A DNA stretch of 64,000 bases from Blattamonas nauphoetae (lineage: Eukaryota; Preaxostyla; Oxymonadida), in the NCBI GenBank assembly GCA_033064195.1, contig JARBJD010000136.1, forward strand, positions 123,180-187,179, in the 5' to 3' direction. Below, piece after piece: positions 41,588 to 53,200 of this stretch. Under the pieces are notes generated by a model that did not search any database, was not told the origin of the DNA, and saw only the letters and a list, made by a program, of their open reading frames with translations. The first letter of the stretch is position 1. Every line of letters begins with the position of its first letter. The position numbers and the translations under genes are program-made.

Positions 41588-41860
41588 GGACCGGATAGTC
41601 TAGTGGTAATGGTGAGTGCACGCACTACTACTACTAAGCTGAAGGTCCTAGGTTCAATTCCTGGCGGAAGCATTTAATTTCACATATCACTGCCCTTTGG
41701 CATGGTCTTGGCCCTTGGCAAGACCAACGTACGTCTCCGGAACTCAAACCGATAAAAATGAGTTCCGATGCCGGTCTAAAAGGGACCGATGAGAAGTGTC
41801 GCAACCTTCGGAACCTTGAAAAAATACACCAGCTTCCGCCAAAATCAAGGTTTTTGCATT
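41588..41860 (+). mobile_element. tRNA-headed SINE-like sequence
   Basis: Head 41588-41671: A box TAGTCTAGTGGTAATGG, B box AGGTTCAATTCC, and a perfect five-pair T stem CTAGG-TTCAATT-CCTGG. The body 41690-41860 has short hairpins (GGTCTTGGCCCTTGGCAAGACC; GGAACTC with GAGTTCC). A tRNA-like head and unrelated body fit a SINE; no tail or duplication was found, so this is tentative. Confidence 0.4.
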
Positions 41861-41987
41861 TTTGAAAATTTTCGATTTTTTTGCTTCAACTTGAAAGTAT
41901 GCAGTAACTGAACTCTGGAAGAGAATACTTCTCTAAGTTTAACAATATTCTGAAATGAAAATGACTTTTACTTCAAGTATTGTCTGA

Positions 41988-43080
41988 ATGGTCAATCGGC
42001 ATGGAGAAAAAGCTATAGAAGTGGTGTCTCTGCCAATGTGGTTCTACTTTCGCCTTCTATACTACTTCCTAATCCGTCCAGTTGCTCCGAGTCAACAGAA
42101 TCCGAGCTTTCATCAATTTCTTGCCCACTCTTACCTTTCTAGCATTGTCAGTGAATTGTGGGTTGCCTCCAGCGAGCCTACCAGCCTGTGGAACCCACTG
42201 TTAGTCCTCATTCCTCAGTTCATCATCCCCAATCTCGATCTGCGGCGTGTGGAGAGAGAATGTTGAAATGTCGGGATTCGCACGTGGTGAGGATTTTGTG
42301 CAGGTTTGGTGTCGCCTGTTGGGAGAGTGAGAGATTGTGAATCCACTCCGAATCGTCGAGTGTTGTTGCGGATGTGATTCCTTGTCCGACAGGGAAAGAG
42401 AAGGACGAGGAGGGACGAGATATTGGAAAGTCGGACGGGAACGAGGGAAATATGAGACGGGGAAGATTGCGCGAGAAGTAGCACGGCAGGTGAACGAGAC
42501 GCGGCAGAACTTGGTGGCTGAACATTCGTAAGATCAGGTTGATCGCACAGGATGCGAGCGCAGTTCATCATGACGAACTTGCCGGAATTGGATTTTGAGG
42601 CATCATAGAGGCAGACTTCTCCATATAACCACTTGAAAAGATCACTCTTTCAAGTATTTGTGCACGGCATGCAGAACAAACGGTCAAGCCGGAGTGTGGG
42701 ACGTGTTTTCAGATTTGATGTCGGTGATCGCATCTCCAAGAGAGAATGTTGTGAGAAAAATAAGAAAAAAGAAAGGGAACAAACCATAAGTGACAGGGAA
42801 GCGGGTTATATGTCCACGGTCATCAAAGTCAAGAAGATTTGCGGTCTTGATCGTGATTGCGAATCAAAGAAGCCAGAGCAAATCTATCGAGATAAAAGTC
42901 GGAGAAAGCGAGAAAGAAACGAATTTTGAGAAGGAGGCATGGAAGAAACGGGTCCGTAAGTACTATCCTCAGCCAAGATCTGTGTCCACGATCTTGATCA
43001 TGAGAATGAGGATCCTGAGTTGATCTTAAGAGACGAAATTGCTAGAAAGAGAGAAAAAAGACACGATGAGTAAAGGATTC
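41988..43080 (+). other. Coding-like host piece, unrecognised
   Basis: 41988-42266 reads WFYFRLLYYFLIRPVAPSQQ and SIVSELWVASSEPTSLWNPL, hydrophobic and protein-like. 42337-42531 and 42633-42929 are charged and weakly coding. No family recognised. Confidence 0.3.
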
Positions 43081-43188
43081 ACTTCTATATTGAGTCATCT
43101 CCCCTCCTTAGTTTGAGGGTTTGATCAAGAATTGGATAATGGGCAAGATCATTCATTTCTCATGAACACGTCACCATTTTGACTTATA

Positions 43189-43782
43189 GTTGTGTCACCA
43201 ATATGTCCCATGTCACCAATCCGGCCTTTTTTCTGGAAAAATCAATATCGGTCAAACTAAGAAAAATCTGAAATTTAAGAATTATACTCCCACGCGATCC
43301 CGAGAAATCCTCAAAATACCCCCTTTTGCCCGATGAAAAACATCGTTTTGACAATATCTCAACAACCAGTGAATCGATTTCAATGAAATTTTTCACACAA
43401 ACGTTTTTTTGGTGAAACGAACATTTTTGCAAAAATTTGGAGAAAAAATTCTGCGTATTTGGGATGATCGGAAAAAACCCATATTTTTCTCGACAAAATA
43501 TTCTTAGGAAAAAAATCCTTTTATTTTTTGTTCATCTTTTGTCGAGATCTATCCGACTATTATGCCTTTTATTTGATTTAAAACGGATGGCTGGTTGTGG
43601 AGAAATGACCGCAAAAAGTTGAAAAAAAGGTGTGCATTCGTAACGTAAAACGTATTTTGAGGTTTTCTCGGGATCGGGTGGGAGTATAATGCTAAAATTT
43701 TATTTTGTTCTTAGTTTGACCAAAATAGTCCCTCACAGAAAAAAGGCCGGATTGGTGACTCCGGACGGTTTGGTGACACCAC
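43189..43782. mobile_element. MITE family TA-1, copy 2 (594 bp)
   Basis: TA on both sides (43187-43188 and 43783-43784). Inverted repeats begin GTTGTGTCACCAATATGTCC and, read in reverse, GTGGTGTCACCAAACCGTCC; both contain GGCCTTTTTTCTG and GGTCAAACTAAGAA. Same family as 7246-7837 but clearly diverged. No gene inside. Confidence 0.85.
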
Positions 43783-43894
43783 TATTATCCCTTGAAAAAA
43801 CAGTTAGTAACGATGAACGCAATACTTTTTGAAAAAAAGAGAAAACACAAAAATATTCAAGAAGGGAATTGAATCTTAAACCCCTATTCGTACA

Positions 43895-44242
43895 TTGAGC
43901 AATTTAGTCGTACATTTAGCAAAGCCCGAAGTACGAAATGGTTTGCTTTATGGATCCGAAACATCAGCAGAATCAGCACAGGGTGTCATCAAACTATGGA
44001 AAAAACGTCCAGCAACTCAACTTGTAAAGGTGCACAACACTTGTCTCTCCACTGTGACAACAGTTCCATCGAGTGGGTATGCAGACAGTGTGCAGAGGCA
44101 AATCGACCTGCTTGAAGGACAACTTTCCTTTTCTATCCCTTCACAAAATGAAACAACCCGGGCACAGCCAATCAAACGACCAACAAGTTCAGCACAACCA
44201 TCGAAAGAAATGAAGGTGAATGTTGTTACAGTCCCGTGCTAA
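43895..44242 (+). CDS. Open frame of 115 residues, unrecognised
   Basis: Reads GLLYGSETSAESAQGVIKLW, SGYADSVQRQIDLLEGQLSF and a Thr/Ser/Lys-rich end. The last residues come from the terminus of the inverted-repeat element beginning at 44229, so the true end is lost. No family recognised; the start codon is uncertain. Confidence 0.35.
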   Translation: MSNLVVHLAKPEVRNGLLYGSETSAESAQGVIKLWKKRPATQLVKVHNTCLSTVTTVPSSGYADSVQRQIDLLEGQLSFSIPSQNETTRAQPIKRPTSSAQPSKEMKVNVVTVPC

Positions 44243-44289
44243 AAACGAACATGTTGTTCAAACCGAACAAAACTAATTTTCGAGTTATT

Positions 44290-47200
44290 CTGTATTTTTC
44301 AATCCTTTTCTTGCCTTCTTTTTCATTGTTACGTTCATATGATTGAATTGGGGGAATATGGGATTCAATTCAAAATTCAAAGTTCTCTAACATTCCATGA
44401 TCCATGTCTGAACTCCAGTCGCTCAGAAACACGTTTTATTTCCCAGAAATACTTCGATTTCTCCCATTCGTCCTTCAAGATTGGGCTTTCGTTCAAGAAT
44501 GGTAATCCCAACTTCTCCTTTTGGACAAGATTCTATGAGCTTCCACACAACAAGACCTCCTCCCATTCTTCTTGAAAGAACCTGGGTGTTAATCTGGGAA
44601 GATCTACTCTCTTCTATCGGATTGATCATGCGCACTGAAATGCAGACCGGTTGATCATATCTCAAAGGGGTCCTTCCCACATTCAAATAACATTGCAGCA
44701 ATGGGAAAGTGCTTTATCATTCATGTTCGATTCTATAGGCACAATTGGACATTACAGGGTGAGTCAAAAGTTACCTGTTCTGAGGGCTGATCAACATCAT
44801 CGGATAAACACGCAACTTCGGGATAACCAGCAACTCCATTTTCATATCACCACAGTCACCTTAAGAGTTTATCTTTCTGAAATCAAGAGGGAACAAAAAT
44901 TGAAGTCATAATCTACATTATTGTCGTTAAATTCTGTTGTCTTCGCTTCAACCATCCACAATTTGGGACTGATCAACTATTTAAAATGAATGAACTAGCT
45001 CGCTTCAGAACTTCCATCCAGAACATTACACGATCATCACAACGTCCATCGTGCATTCTTCGGACCTCATGTCTCAATTCACTTCGTTCACTCGCCAAAT
45101 CACACAAGGAGTGAATGAACGCAAAATCAGAGCGAGCCACACAACCTTATCTGCAGTGAGTGTGTTTTTATCATTTCCGACAATTCTTGTGATCTTTCAC
45201 TTCTCTTTCTCTCCCTAATTTCTCACTCCATGCACTTATCCTCCCATTTTTTTCACCTCTCTCCCTTCTCCCTCCCCAGCCCTCGGAAATTATCTCCATT
45301 CACTTCCTGATCGTCCCGCACCATATGTCGGTTGATACTTTGGGAATGGGACCTGCGGCAATTTCATTCTGAAGGATGACCGAATGTGGAAATCCTAATC
45401 CATGTTCGCCTCACTCTCTCTCGTTCAAACATCACATCGGAGTTCCTTGTCGAAGTCATTCGTCTGAAACGATTTGATCCTACTTTTCATCACCAGCCGC
45501 CTCGAAAACTGGAGAACACACCTCACTTGTGGCCAGGAACGAATTCCCTCGAGCAGTTCGAAGAGGATGGAATCAAATTGACACAGACGTAGATCATCCA
45601 AGCAACATCCCACCGAAGCCTCTATCCAACCGATCGAACGTTCCCAATCGACGAAGGAGAGTGAGAGTGAACATCCGAGTAAACCACTCCTAAAACAAAC
45701 TCATTGGCACATCTACGCGTCTCTCCTTCAAAATACATCGTCAATACGAATGCACCATGCGTGAATCTCGGACAGACTGCAGCTATTCGTATAAACAAGG
45801 AAGAAGTGGAAAAGTGGCGGTTTGTGGACGACGACGAGCAATCCCGTCCATATGTACCTTGACTGTACTTGTACATCTCATGATTAGTCCTGGCTATCGT
45901 ACACAGATGAGCGATTGTTAGAAGTGATGCAGTTGAACTCCGACCAACATGGAAAAGACGTATGCTGTTCATTGTTTATCAACTCGTCACCTTTCGTTGT
46001 CGTCTTTCATTCTTTTTCATGATCTCTTTTTGTGGACACATATTCTTCTCTCCTCTCTCCATTTACCTCACAACCCACACACACAGTTGGAAACTTCAAT
46101 TTCGACCTGATCGACGGAAAACAGATCGAAATCCGCCAAAGAAGCCAAAGTGTGTTCGACTGTCATTAAAGATCTGTCTTGATCATCTGTTGACTTTTTT
46201 CATTCATCTCTCATCATCTCTCATTTCTTCTTATTCTTTCTCTTCCTTTCCTCGTCTCTCTCTGTGCTCGGCTTCGTCTCCCACCATCCACCAGCCGTTC
46301 CTGCTCCTGTCGCGGCTCCTCCCCATCCCTCACAATTCCACATCGCTGTAGTACAAGGCAAACGAATCCTGGATCAACTGACGCCCCCTCCTCACTTTCC
46401 GACTCCATCACACGCACAAGCGGTGTTGTCTGTAGTTCCCAAGTGAAACGAGACGGATCGGCCGGTTATGGTGGGCGGGCGGTGTCAGAAGCTCCGAATG
46501 AGTCAGCTGCGCATCAGAAGACGGTCAGACAGCTGGCGGATGAGGCGGAGTGTCGGTCGAGCGAGTGGGGATGGAGAGCCGACTGTCCACAATCAAATCC
46601 CGCAGGATCCGGAGCTGAGCGTGCGAAAGCGACTCCACTTCAGACGACGGCTAAAACACAGCAAATATGTCTGCTTCCATTCCCAGCTATCAGTAGGACC
46701 GTCGGCACAGTAGATTCTATCCGCTCGAACTGCTGCCCAACCAGGTCGAAGGGCGATGCCGTCGGAGATGCAGGCGCCGGTGTGTCCCTCCAACTTCGAA
46801 TCGTGCTCATCGAGACAGCCCACCTCCACCAGCCACTCAGTGTCACCGTCTCCTCTGTGATCAATCGCTCAATCACTTCCGTATAGTGAGGCCGACTGTT
46901 GTATCGAATCGTTCAAAAGTCTCGCATTCACCAAATCGTTGAGTATGAAGTGAGCTCCACCGCCGCCTTCCACTCGCCAGCAACTTCGAAATCCTGCTTC
47001 CACTGGCACTACATCCGCCGCAAAGCACTCATCCGATCCCCAGCAGAACCACAAGTTTAGCGTCGCTCTCTCGGACCTCGCGCGACGGCTGGTGAGACAA
47101 CGCTGCCGGCACTGCCCTTCCCTCCTTCCTCACTACCTTTGGGCACCGATTGGCCCTTCCATCATCGACACTCGAATGACACATTTTGGTTTCATAATAT

Positions 47201-47430
47201 TATGGTCGTGATCTTGATCAACGACCCTTTCTTGTTCATTTCTTGATATTAAGTGTTCTCCAGCACAGACTGTGACATAATTCCAGCGAAATAATGATAA
47301 AACTGGGAATATGTCCGAATTCTGGGCTGAAGATCAAGGGTGTGGGTTTATCCGGAGTTGCGGGTTAAATCGAGTACGTTCAAAGTCAGTTTTGAAAAAA
47401 GTGAGAAAAGAGAGTCTCAAGACGTGAAAT
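44290..47430. other. Interior coding-like pieces, unrecognised
   Basis: 46440-47054 on the minus strand has open frames with GTEWLVEVGCLDEHDSKLEG and SECFAADVVPVEAGF-like words in overlapping frames; 45386-45592 reads FLVEVIRLKRFDPTFHHQPP. Polypyrimidine stretches ending in AG occur at 45230-45300 and 46180-46270. None can be named. Confidence 0.3.
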
Positions 47431-47439
47431 GTTAAGAGA

Positions 47440-47900
47440 GTGATCATTACATCTCAATGGAATTCTCGTTCGTCTATTGTCAGAATTGGGGGTTGGCGAA
47501 TGTTTTGCCATCATTCGCATACTGTACTGTCCTCGATAAGAAAGAAATCAGTGAATGAGGTGGTGAGTAAACAATATAGTGACAATGATCTTAATTTGTT
47601 GGTTGTTTTCGAAATGATGGCAAGAAAACACAATTGTGGGGAGAAGGTTACATTTGGCTCACCCTGTACTTCGATGACAACGACATTGGCCTGTGTTCAT
47701 CCTCAGAAAACGGAAATGCCTTGCACAAATGGACGATGGAGGAAAAAACACTTGAAACAGACAACTTCACTTCCATACAATCGATCATCTCGGAATACGA
47801 GGAGCGATACAGTCAAAAATCCATCATGACGATTGCGAATGGCCAAAGAGCAAATTTAAGCACTGAATGTTTTTCTATAATTCACTTCACGAGTATTTGA
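47440..47900 (+). other. Coding-like piece, unrecognised
   Basis: 47634-47900 reads WGEGYIWLTLYFDDNDIGLC, then ALHKWTMEEKTLETDNFTSI and IISEYEERYSQKSIMTIANG. It looks like a real protein end with stop at 47898. No family recognised. Confidence 0.35.
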
Positions 47901-48100
47901 CACAAAAAGAAGGTGTATTATCAATCTGAGAAAGTATTGGACGAAAAGAGGAATCAATGGAAAGATCGATCAGAAATCATCGAAAAAGGGGTGTTTAGAT
48001 GACCCTCTTCACCAGAACAGTAAAAGAAGTCCTTTCTGCCGGAACAGATGATTTGTTCGGTTTGAACAACAAGTCCGGGTTATACACGGGACTATTATCT

Positions 48101-48961
48101 GGGTGATTCTAAATGAAATGTTACAAAAGACTATGGTGCGTCTCAAAAAAATAATTTTTGTAGAATTAGCTGTCAGGAGTTTTCAGGACAGAAAAGTGTA
48201 AAATTTTGGAGATTTTGTTTTGATCGCGTTCGAGAGAGCCCAATTCTGATTGGGGCTTTTTTTCACATTTATTTCCCCAAAACGTGCCAGAAAATCAACC
48301 GATGGTGTAAAACGATTTAAAAGAACGGAAATGTGAGAAAAAAGCGAATCGAAAGCACGAATCATTCAAAAAGTCTTGAAAAATACTGGGTTGACTTCCT
48401 CGCATCAGAGAGGCAATATCTTCATAAAGTAATCCAAATATGTCCATATGGTATGTTTGAGGCGAATTTGTGAATGGATATCTTTTTTGAGGGTTACAAA
48501 AGAAGAGGGAGGAAGATCAGAATTCACAAGTCAACTGTTTGAGGGGAAGAACGGGATCACCAGATCTGAATGAGAAAGTTGAAGGAAAAGAGTTGGAAAA
48601 TCTCAAAATTGCAATCAATCAATGAGATGTCAAGTTTCGTTGTTGGATCGAAGATGATGGAAACAAAGACTTGGAAAGCGAAGATGAGAATATATATACT
48701 GTTCAAGCGATGGTTTTCCGCTTCAAAGTTTGTGTTAAAACGAGATACTTGAACAGGTTTGGAGGTATAGACAAGTCTGGGTGAAAAATGTCGACTGAAT
48801 GCAGAAATCAGAAGCAAAAGAATGTATGAAGAGTCAGAAGGACAAAAAAACACCTTCATCATGTCGAGGGGAGGAGAATATGAGCGCTCTGAAAATTGCA
48901 GAGAGGTTCTGCACGTCTGGCAGAAGAAAATACGCGGGTAACAATTCATTTAGAATCACCC
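48101..48961 (+). mobile_element. MITE family ATCT-1, copy 2 (861 bp)
   Basis: Terminal inverted repeats of 24 bp start GGGTGATTCTAAATGAAATG and, reversed, GGGTGATTCTAAATGAATTG, both ending in GTTAC. The 4-bp duplication ATCT lies at 48097-48100 and 48962-48965. It landed 7 bp beyond the tip of the preceding element. Related to the reversed copy at 23026-23884. Confidence 0.95.
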
Positions 48962-48965
48962 ATCT

Positions 48966-50270
48966 GTCGTCCTTCGACAATGGTCCAACATCCACTGAGA
49001 TGTAAGCAGCCTGACAAAACCGCAGGATTACACACTTCCACGGTAGGATCCACACGGAACTTGCGATCAAGACAAAAATCAGAACGAACCACTCGAATGT
49101 CTCCCCCGATTATGGAATTGGACGATGACAGTGTGGAGGAGGAAAGTCATCAATTTACTGGATGTTCCGTTGGGAATGGTGATGAAAAGAGAGAGGGAAG
49201 CGGCAACATGGACAGTTGGACTGAACGTGAACGAGATGGAGAGAGTTGGGACGATGCGGATGAAGACTCGGATGAGTGGAAATGATGACAATTTTCATGG
49301 GATGTCCCACCTGTGAATCGTCTCGTGATCTTATCGTTCTTTCATCTACTATATCGTGCTTTTCTTCCTCACATGGTCTACAATCATCAATTTGTCTCAT
49401 CGACTATCATTCAGGTTCTCATAAGAGCCAACACTGAAGATCTTCCTGGTGATATGCAGGCACGCCCAGTTCCATGGGAAGGAACAGACGTCGCGTTGAG
49501 CAGGTGCTGCCTCTTGCACAGTCTCGCTGCTCACCACAAACAACTCCACCTCTGCATCTCCGTTCCAGAAGGAGTGAGCGATTCTGACCATCTCCCGCAT
49601 CTTCAGTGTCTTGAAGTGATGGTGCACCTCCTCCGCAGCGAGTCGAGATTGGTTCCTGTCCTTCACGACCCATCTCCACACGTAGGATTTCACTCTCGAC
49701 AGCAGACTGTACAACTGGAAGAATAGATCGTAAAAAATGGCTGCAAGCCAGTCCCAATATACACAAAATGTGTTGCATGTTTTCTCTCCTCACAAGTGCG
49801 GCAATCTACACACCAGTACAACGTGATGGTTCTCTCCATCAAGATCGCTGGGTTGTCGGGAAGGACTGCAATTGTCAGAGTTGGATGTATTGTTTCTCTG
49901 CAGTTCGGGAAAGAATCCCGACTCACATCGATTGAGTCTGATTGTGGAGATGATTTGGGACTGTCACCACAGAACATTTTACACTCACTCGTCCCTCACA
50001 ACGATCGTGGAATGTCCATCTGACAACTAGTCTTTGCACATCCGACGACAGAGAATGGGATCCCGAACTAATCCCGCTCCAAATCTAACTGGAATACACA
50101 TTGACCTATTTTATTGTCGCTAAAGCGGGAAGAGGATTGTGATACACAATAAGTCCGGTTTCGAATCTCTCGATCAACACCTTGATTCAAAACAGTTTTC
50201 TAATCAAGGTGGAGGAATACGGGAAAACTTTGATCGGCCAATGAGGATGGTGAAGCTGTAGAGCAGAGCG
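48966..50270. other. Coding-like stretch on the minus strand, unrecognised
   Basis: 49397-49714 (minus) reads MYSLLSRVKSYVWRWVVKDR, then AAEEVHHHFKTLKMREMVRI and AEVELFVVSSETVQEA, with amphipathic helices and good coding character. The neighbouring minus frame 49690-49977 may be its upstream continuation after a frame change. Not assigned to any family. Confidence 0.35.
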
Positions 50271-50272
50271 AA

Positions 50273-53200
50273 GTGGAAGAGCAACGAGAAGCAGAAGAGC
50301 AACGAGATGCAGAAGAACAACGAGATGCTGAAGAAGACACCAACGGTCCGTCCGCGCCGGTCCTTAGGCCAAAGCTGCAAACAATCGTGTTGATCACGTT
50401 TGTGTTTGTGCATTTGTTTTGCAAGCTCCACTTCCGACCTCTGCTCACTCCACTCATCTCGATTGTCATTTGTTACTCACTGCTCCTTCTCCTCTCCTCA
50501 TCTACATTCGTCCAGTCTCGCTTGAACAGCCAGACGCAGAAAGAGAACAAAGATCATTCCCACTCCATCCTCGTCGACTGCATCGTTGGCCTCGGCTGCA
50601 CCTCTCGCACTGTCCCCTCGTCTTCTTCCGTCTCGCTCATCGCCGACTCCAACAGACCAGACGCGAAGACAGCGATGACACAGTTCTCGTCATGTGTTGG
50701 GATGGATGTTGTCCGATCACTGCTGATTCTGAAGCAGAGAAGCAAAGAAATGTTTGAAATGAAGATCACCCTCGTCGACGACGATCTAGGAGCGAGTGGG
50801 AGCGATCACGGAGACATGAACGAAAGCGGAGAAACAGCCGAACACGCCTTCGTCCTTCTCGTCTCTTTCGTGTTCACGCGAAACAAGGGCAAGCTCCGCA
50901 TTTCACAGCCTTCCCCAATCAAAAAACCCGCTGCGCCAGCTGAAGGATCTCCACTTTCTCCCTCCATCCTCGACGTTGTTTCTCGCTTCTCGCTTTGGAC
51001 ACTCATCACTCGTCATCCCATCCTTCACTTCTGTCCAAAAAACGATTTCCCGCCTCTCGCCTTCCCATCGACTGTTTGGCATCTCGCTCTACAACTCAGC
51101 GAATCTCCTCTCCGTTCTGTATGACCCCACATTCCCACCCTCTCCCACCCACCCCGACACCAAATTCAGACACTTCCCGACGTTTCAAAACGCTGCCTGC
51201 GCAGATGCCGACCTCTCCGCTCCAATACTCGATGGGAGCACCCACCACGACGTACGCAAATGCTACCAACCTTCCGTGGGACAGAGTGTCAGCAGGGATC
51301 GACACCTTCTTCACGCACGAGGTGAGGGGACAGGACGCGGAGACGGCTTGCCTGTGTTTATATTCGATCACGGCGAAATTGCTGTCTTCCGTGTTTCTGG
51401 GACAGGATCTGTACTTCCGGACGCATCTCGATAACTTGTTTCAAGTTCTCGGCACAAACACCAGCCAATCATTCGAAGTGTCGCTTGTGGTTTCGAAGGT
51501 CGCGATTGACTGTCTTCGGATGCTGGCTGAGCATGGTTCGAGGATCGAGCAATTCGACTCTACGTTGCCCGAGTTGATTGTGAGCCACATCACAATCAAG
51601 GGCGAGAATCTCTTTGATCAGTTCTGCTCCAAACGAGTCGGAATCGGCCACCAACACCTCGAAGCTAAGACCGCGATTGAGCTGTCGCTCGGGCTGATTG
51701 TGGAAGCGATCGTGGAATGGCTCTCTGCATGCCCAGCCTTCCTCACGTCCGTCGCAACGATGGGAAGGAGAAGAACGAGACATAAACCAAAACGACAGCC
51801 AGGTTTGGGCACAGCACCAATCGCTTTGCCTCATCCAACACTGCTTCGGAAGGCAGGAACGCGTTCCTCTTCGAAGACCTAGCAAACAGGATGGAGCTGA
51901 ATTCGTCGACGATCGAGTCGGGGTATGACCGTCTCTTCTCTGCCCTCCTTTCCGACGTGTTCACAGACTCCGCAAGCGTCGCGACTGGCGAGACTGGGCA
52001 TGTTGTCCAGATGAACCTGTTCGAGACGCTGTCGAAGGAGTTGGAGCAGTCCTTCTCGATGTTCCGTGATTCTCGCCAGATCCTCTCCAACTCCATCAAG
52101 ACTCATCTTCAGCTGGTCGGCAAGCTTACCAAAGTGTACATCACGTCACTCGCCATGGAACAGCCCTTCTCCGCCTGCTGCATCGATGCAGACGAGGAGG
52201 CAGTGGGCGACGACAAAACTGTGTATTTCTCACTCGGATCGGAGACGATTCTGGAAGTGAGTGAACGATCGTGCCCGATTGAGACGGAGTATGTGTGTGC
52301 ACTCGAAAGGCCGCATACAGCAACTGACGACCCAACTGTTGTGTATGAGAAGAGGAGCAAGCCCATCCAACACACAACTTCTGTGCATGTTGTGATTCGG
52401 AATGCGGTGGGGCGATTTGATTGGGACTTCATTCCGCTGTTCGGGGAGGTCGATCAGTAGGCGCAGGCAGCCAAACAAGCCGCAGCTCAGGTGATCTCCC
52501 TCCCAACCACACCAAAAGCACTCAACAATCAGCACACCCCGAAACTCCCCTCTCCGCAGCTCTCAGAAGATTCGGAGTCGCCGAAGACAACACTCGCATC
52601 AGTCTCGGAAACAGGAACATCTCAACCACTCCAACCATTCTCGACCGCTCTGACAAGCGAGAAGACAAACGAAGATCCTTTTGAAGTCGACAACACTCTC
52701 GCCGCGATTGAGACGTTCAACAAACTGAACGTTGTCACCGACGACGAACACCTCAACCAACTCGCCAACTCCATCGCCGACTTCGAAGAAGACATCAAAC
52801 CTGTCCCGATCGAGGGCGAGGAAGAGTTTGAGATGGAAGTCTCGGCTGTTGTCAACAAACGAAGAGAGTCGTCCATCCACAATCATCTCCACCACCCTTC
52901 TCCTCTCGTCTCGCATGCCCAGTTCGCCCTTCGCTCTCCCTCGCCTTCATCTCCGCCTTCGCCGAAGGCTGTCTTTCGAAGACATCCTCCGCCTCCCTTT
53001 TCGATTGCGCGGTCGTTTCTGGCGCAGTTCAAGTTGGTCGACGTCGACACGCATTTGTCGCTGAAGCAGCTGAAATCTCAGGTTGCGACACGGTTTGTGG
53101 TGATCTTTATCTTTTTTCTTGTGTCATCCTCTTCTCGTTTTCATACTTTTTCTGTTCTGATCCTTTTTCTTCTTGCCCATCTCTCTCTCACAGAACTATG

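Larger units (their letters stand above)
44229..48093. mobile_element. 3.9-kb inverted-repeat element with host-like cargo
   Basis: Both ends carry an imperfect ~42-bp inverted repeat: AGTCCCGTG at the tip and TTGTTGTTCAAACCGAACAAA further in (left 44250-44271; right, reversed, 48052-48072). No target duplication could be settled; the left is preceded by TA, the right followed by ATTA. The interior holds several unrelated coding-like stretches (45386-45592; 46443-47054 minus strand; 47634-47900) with T/C-rich tracts typical of short introns. No transposase seen. Superfamily unknown. Confidence 0.6.

Noticed and set aside
41785-41815. Hammerhead-ribozyme-like CCGATGAG in the SINE-like body
   Set aside because: The core lacks CUGAUGA and GAAAC in the needed order and no three-stem fold closes.
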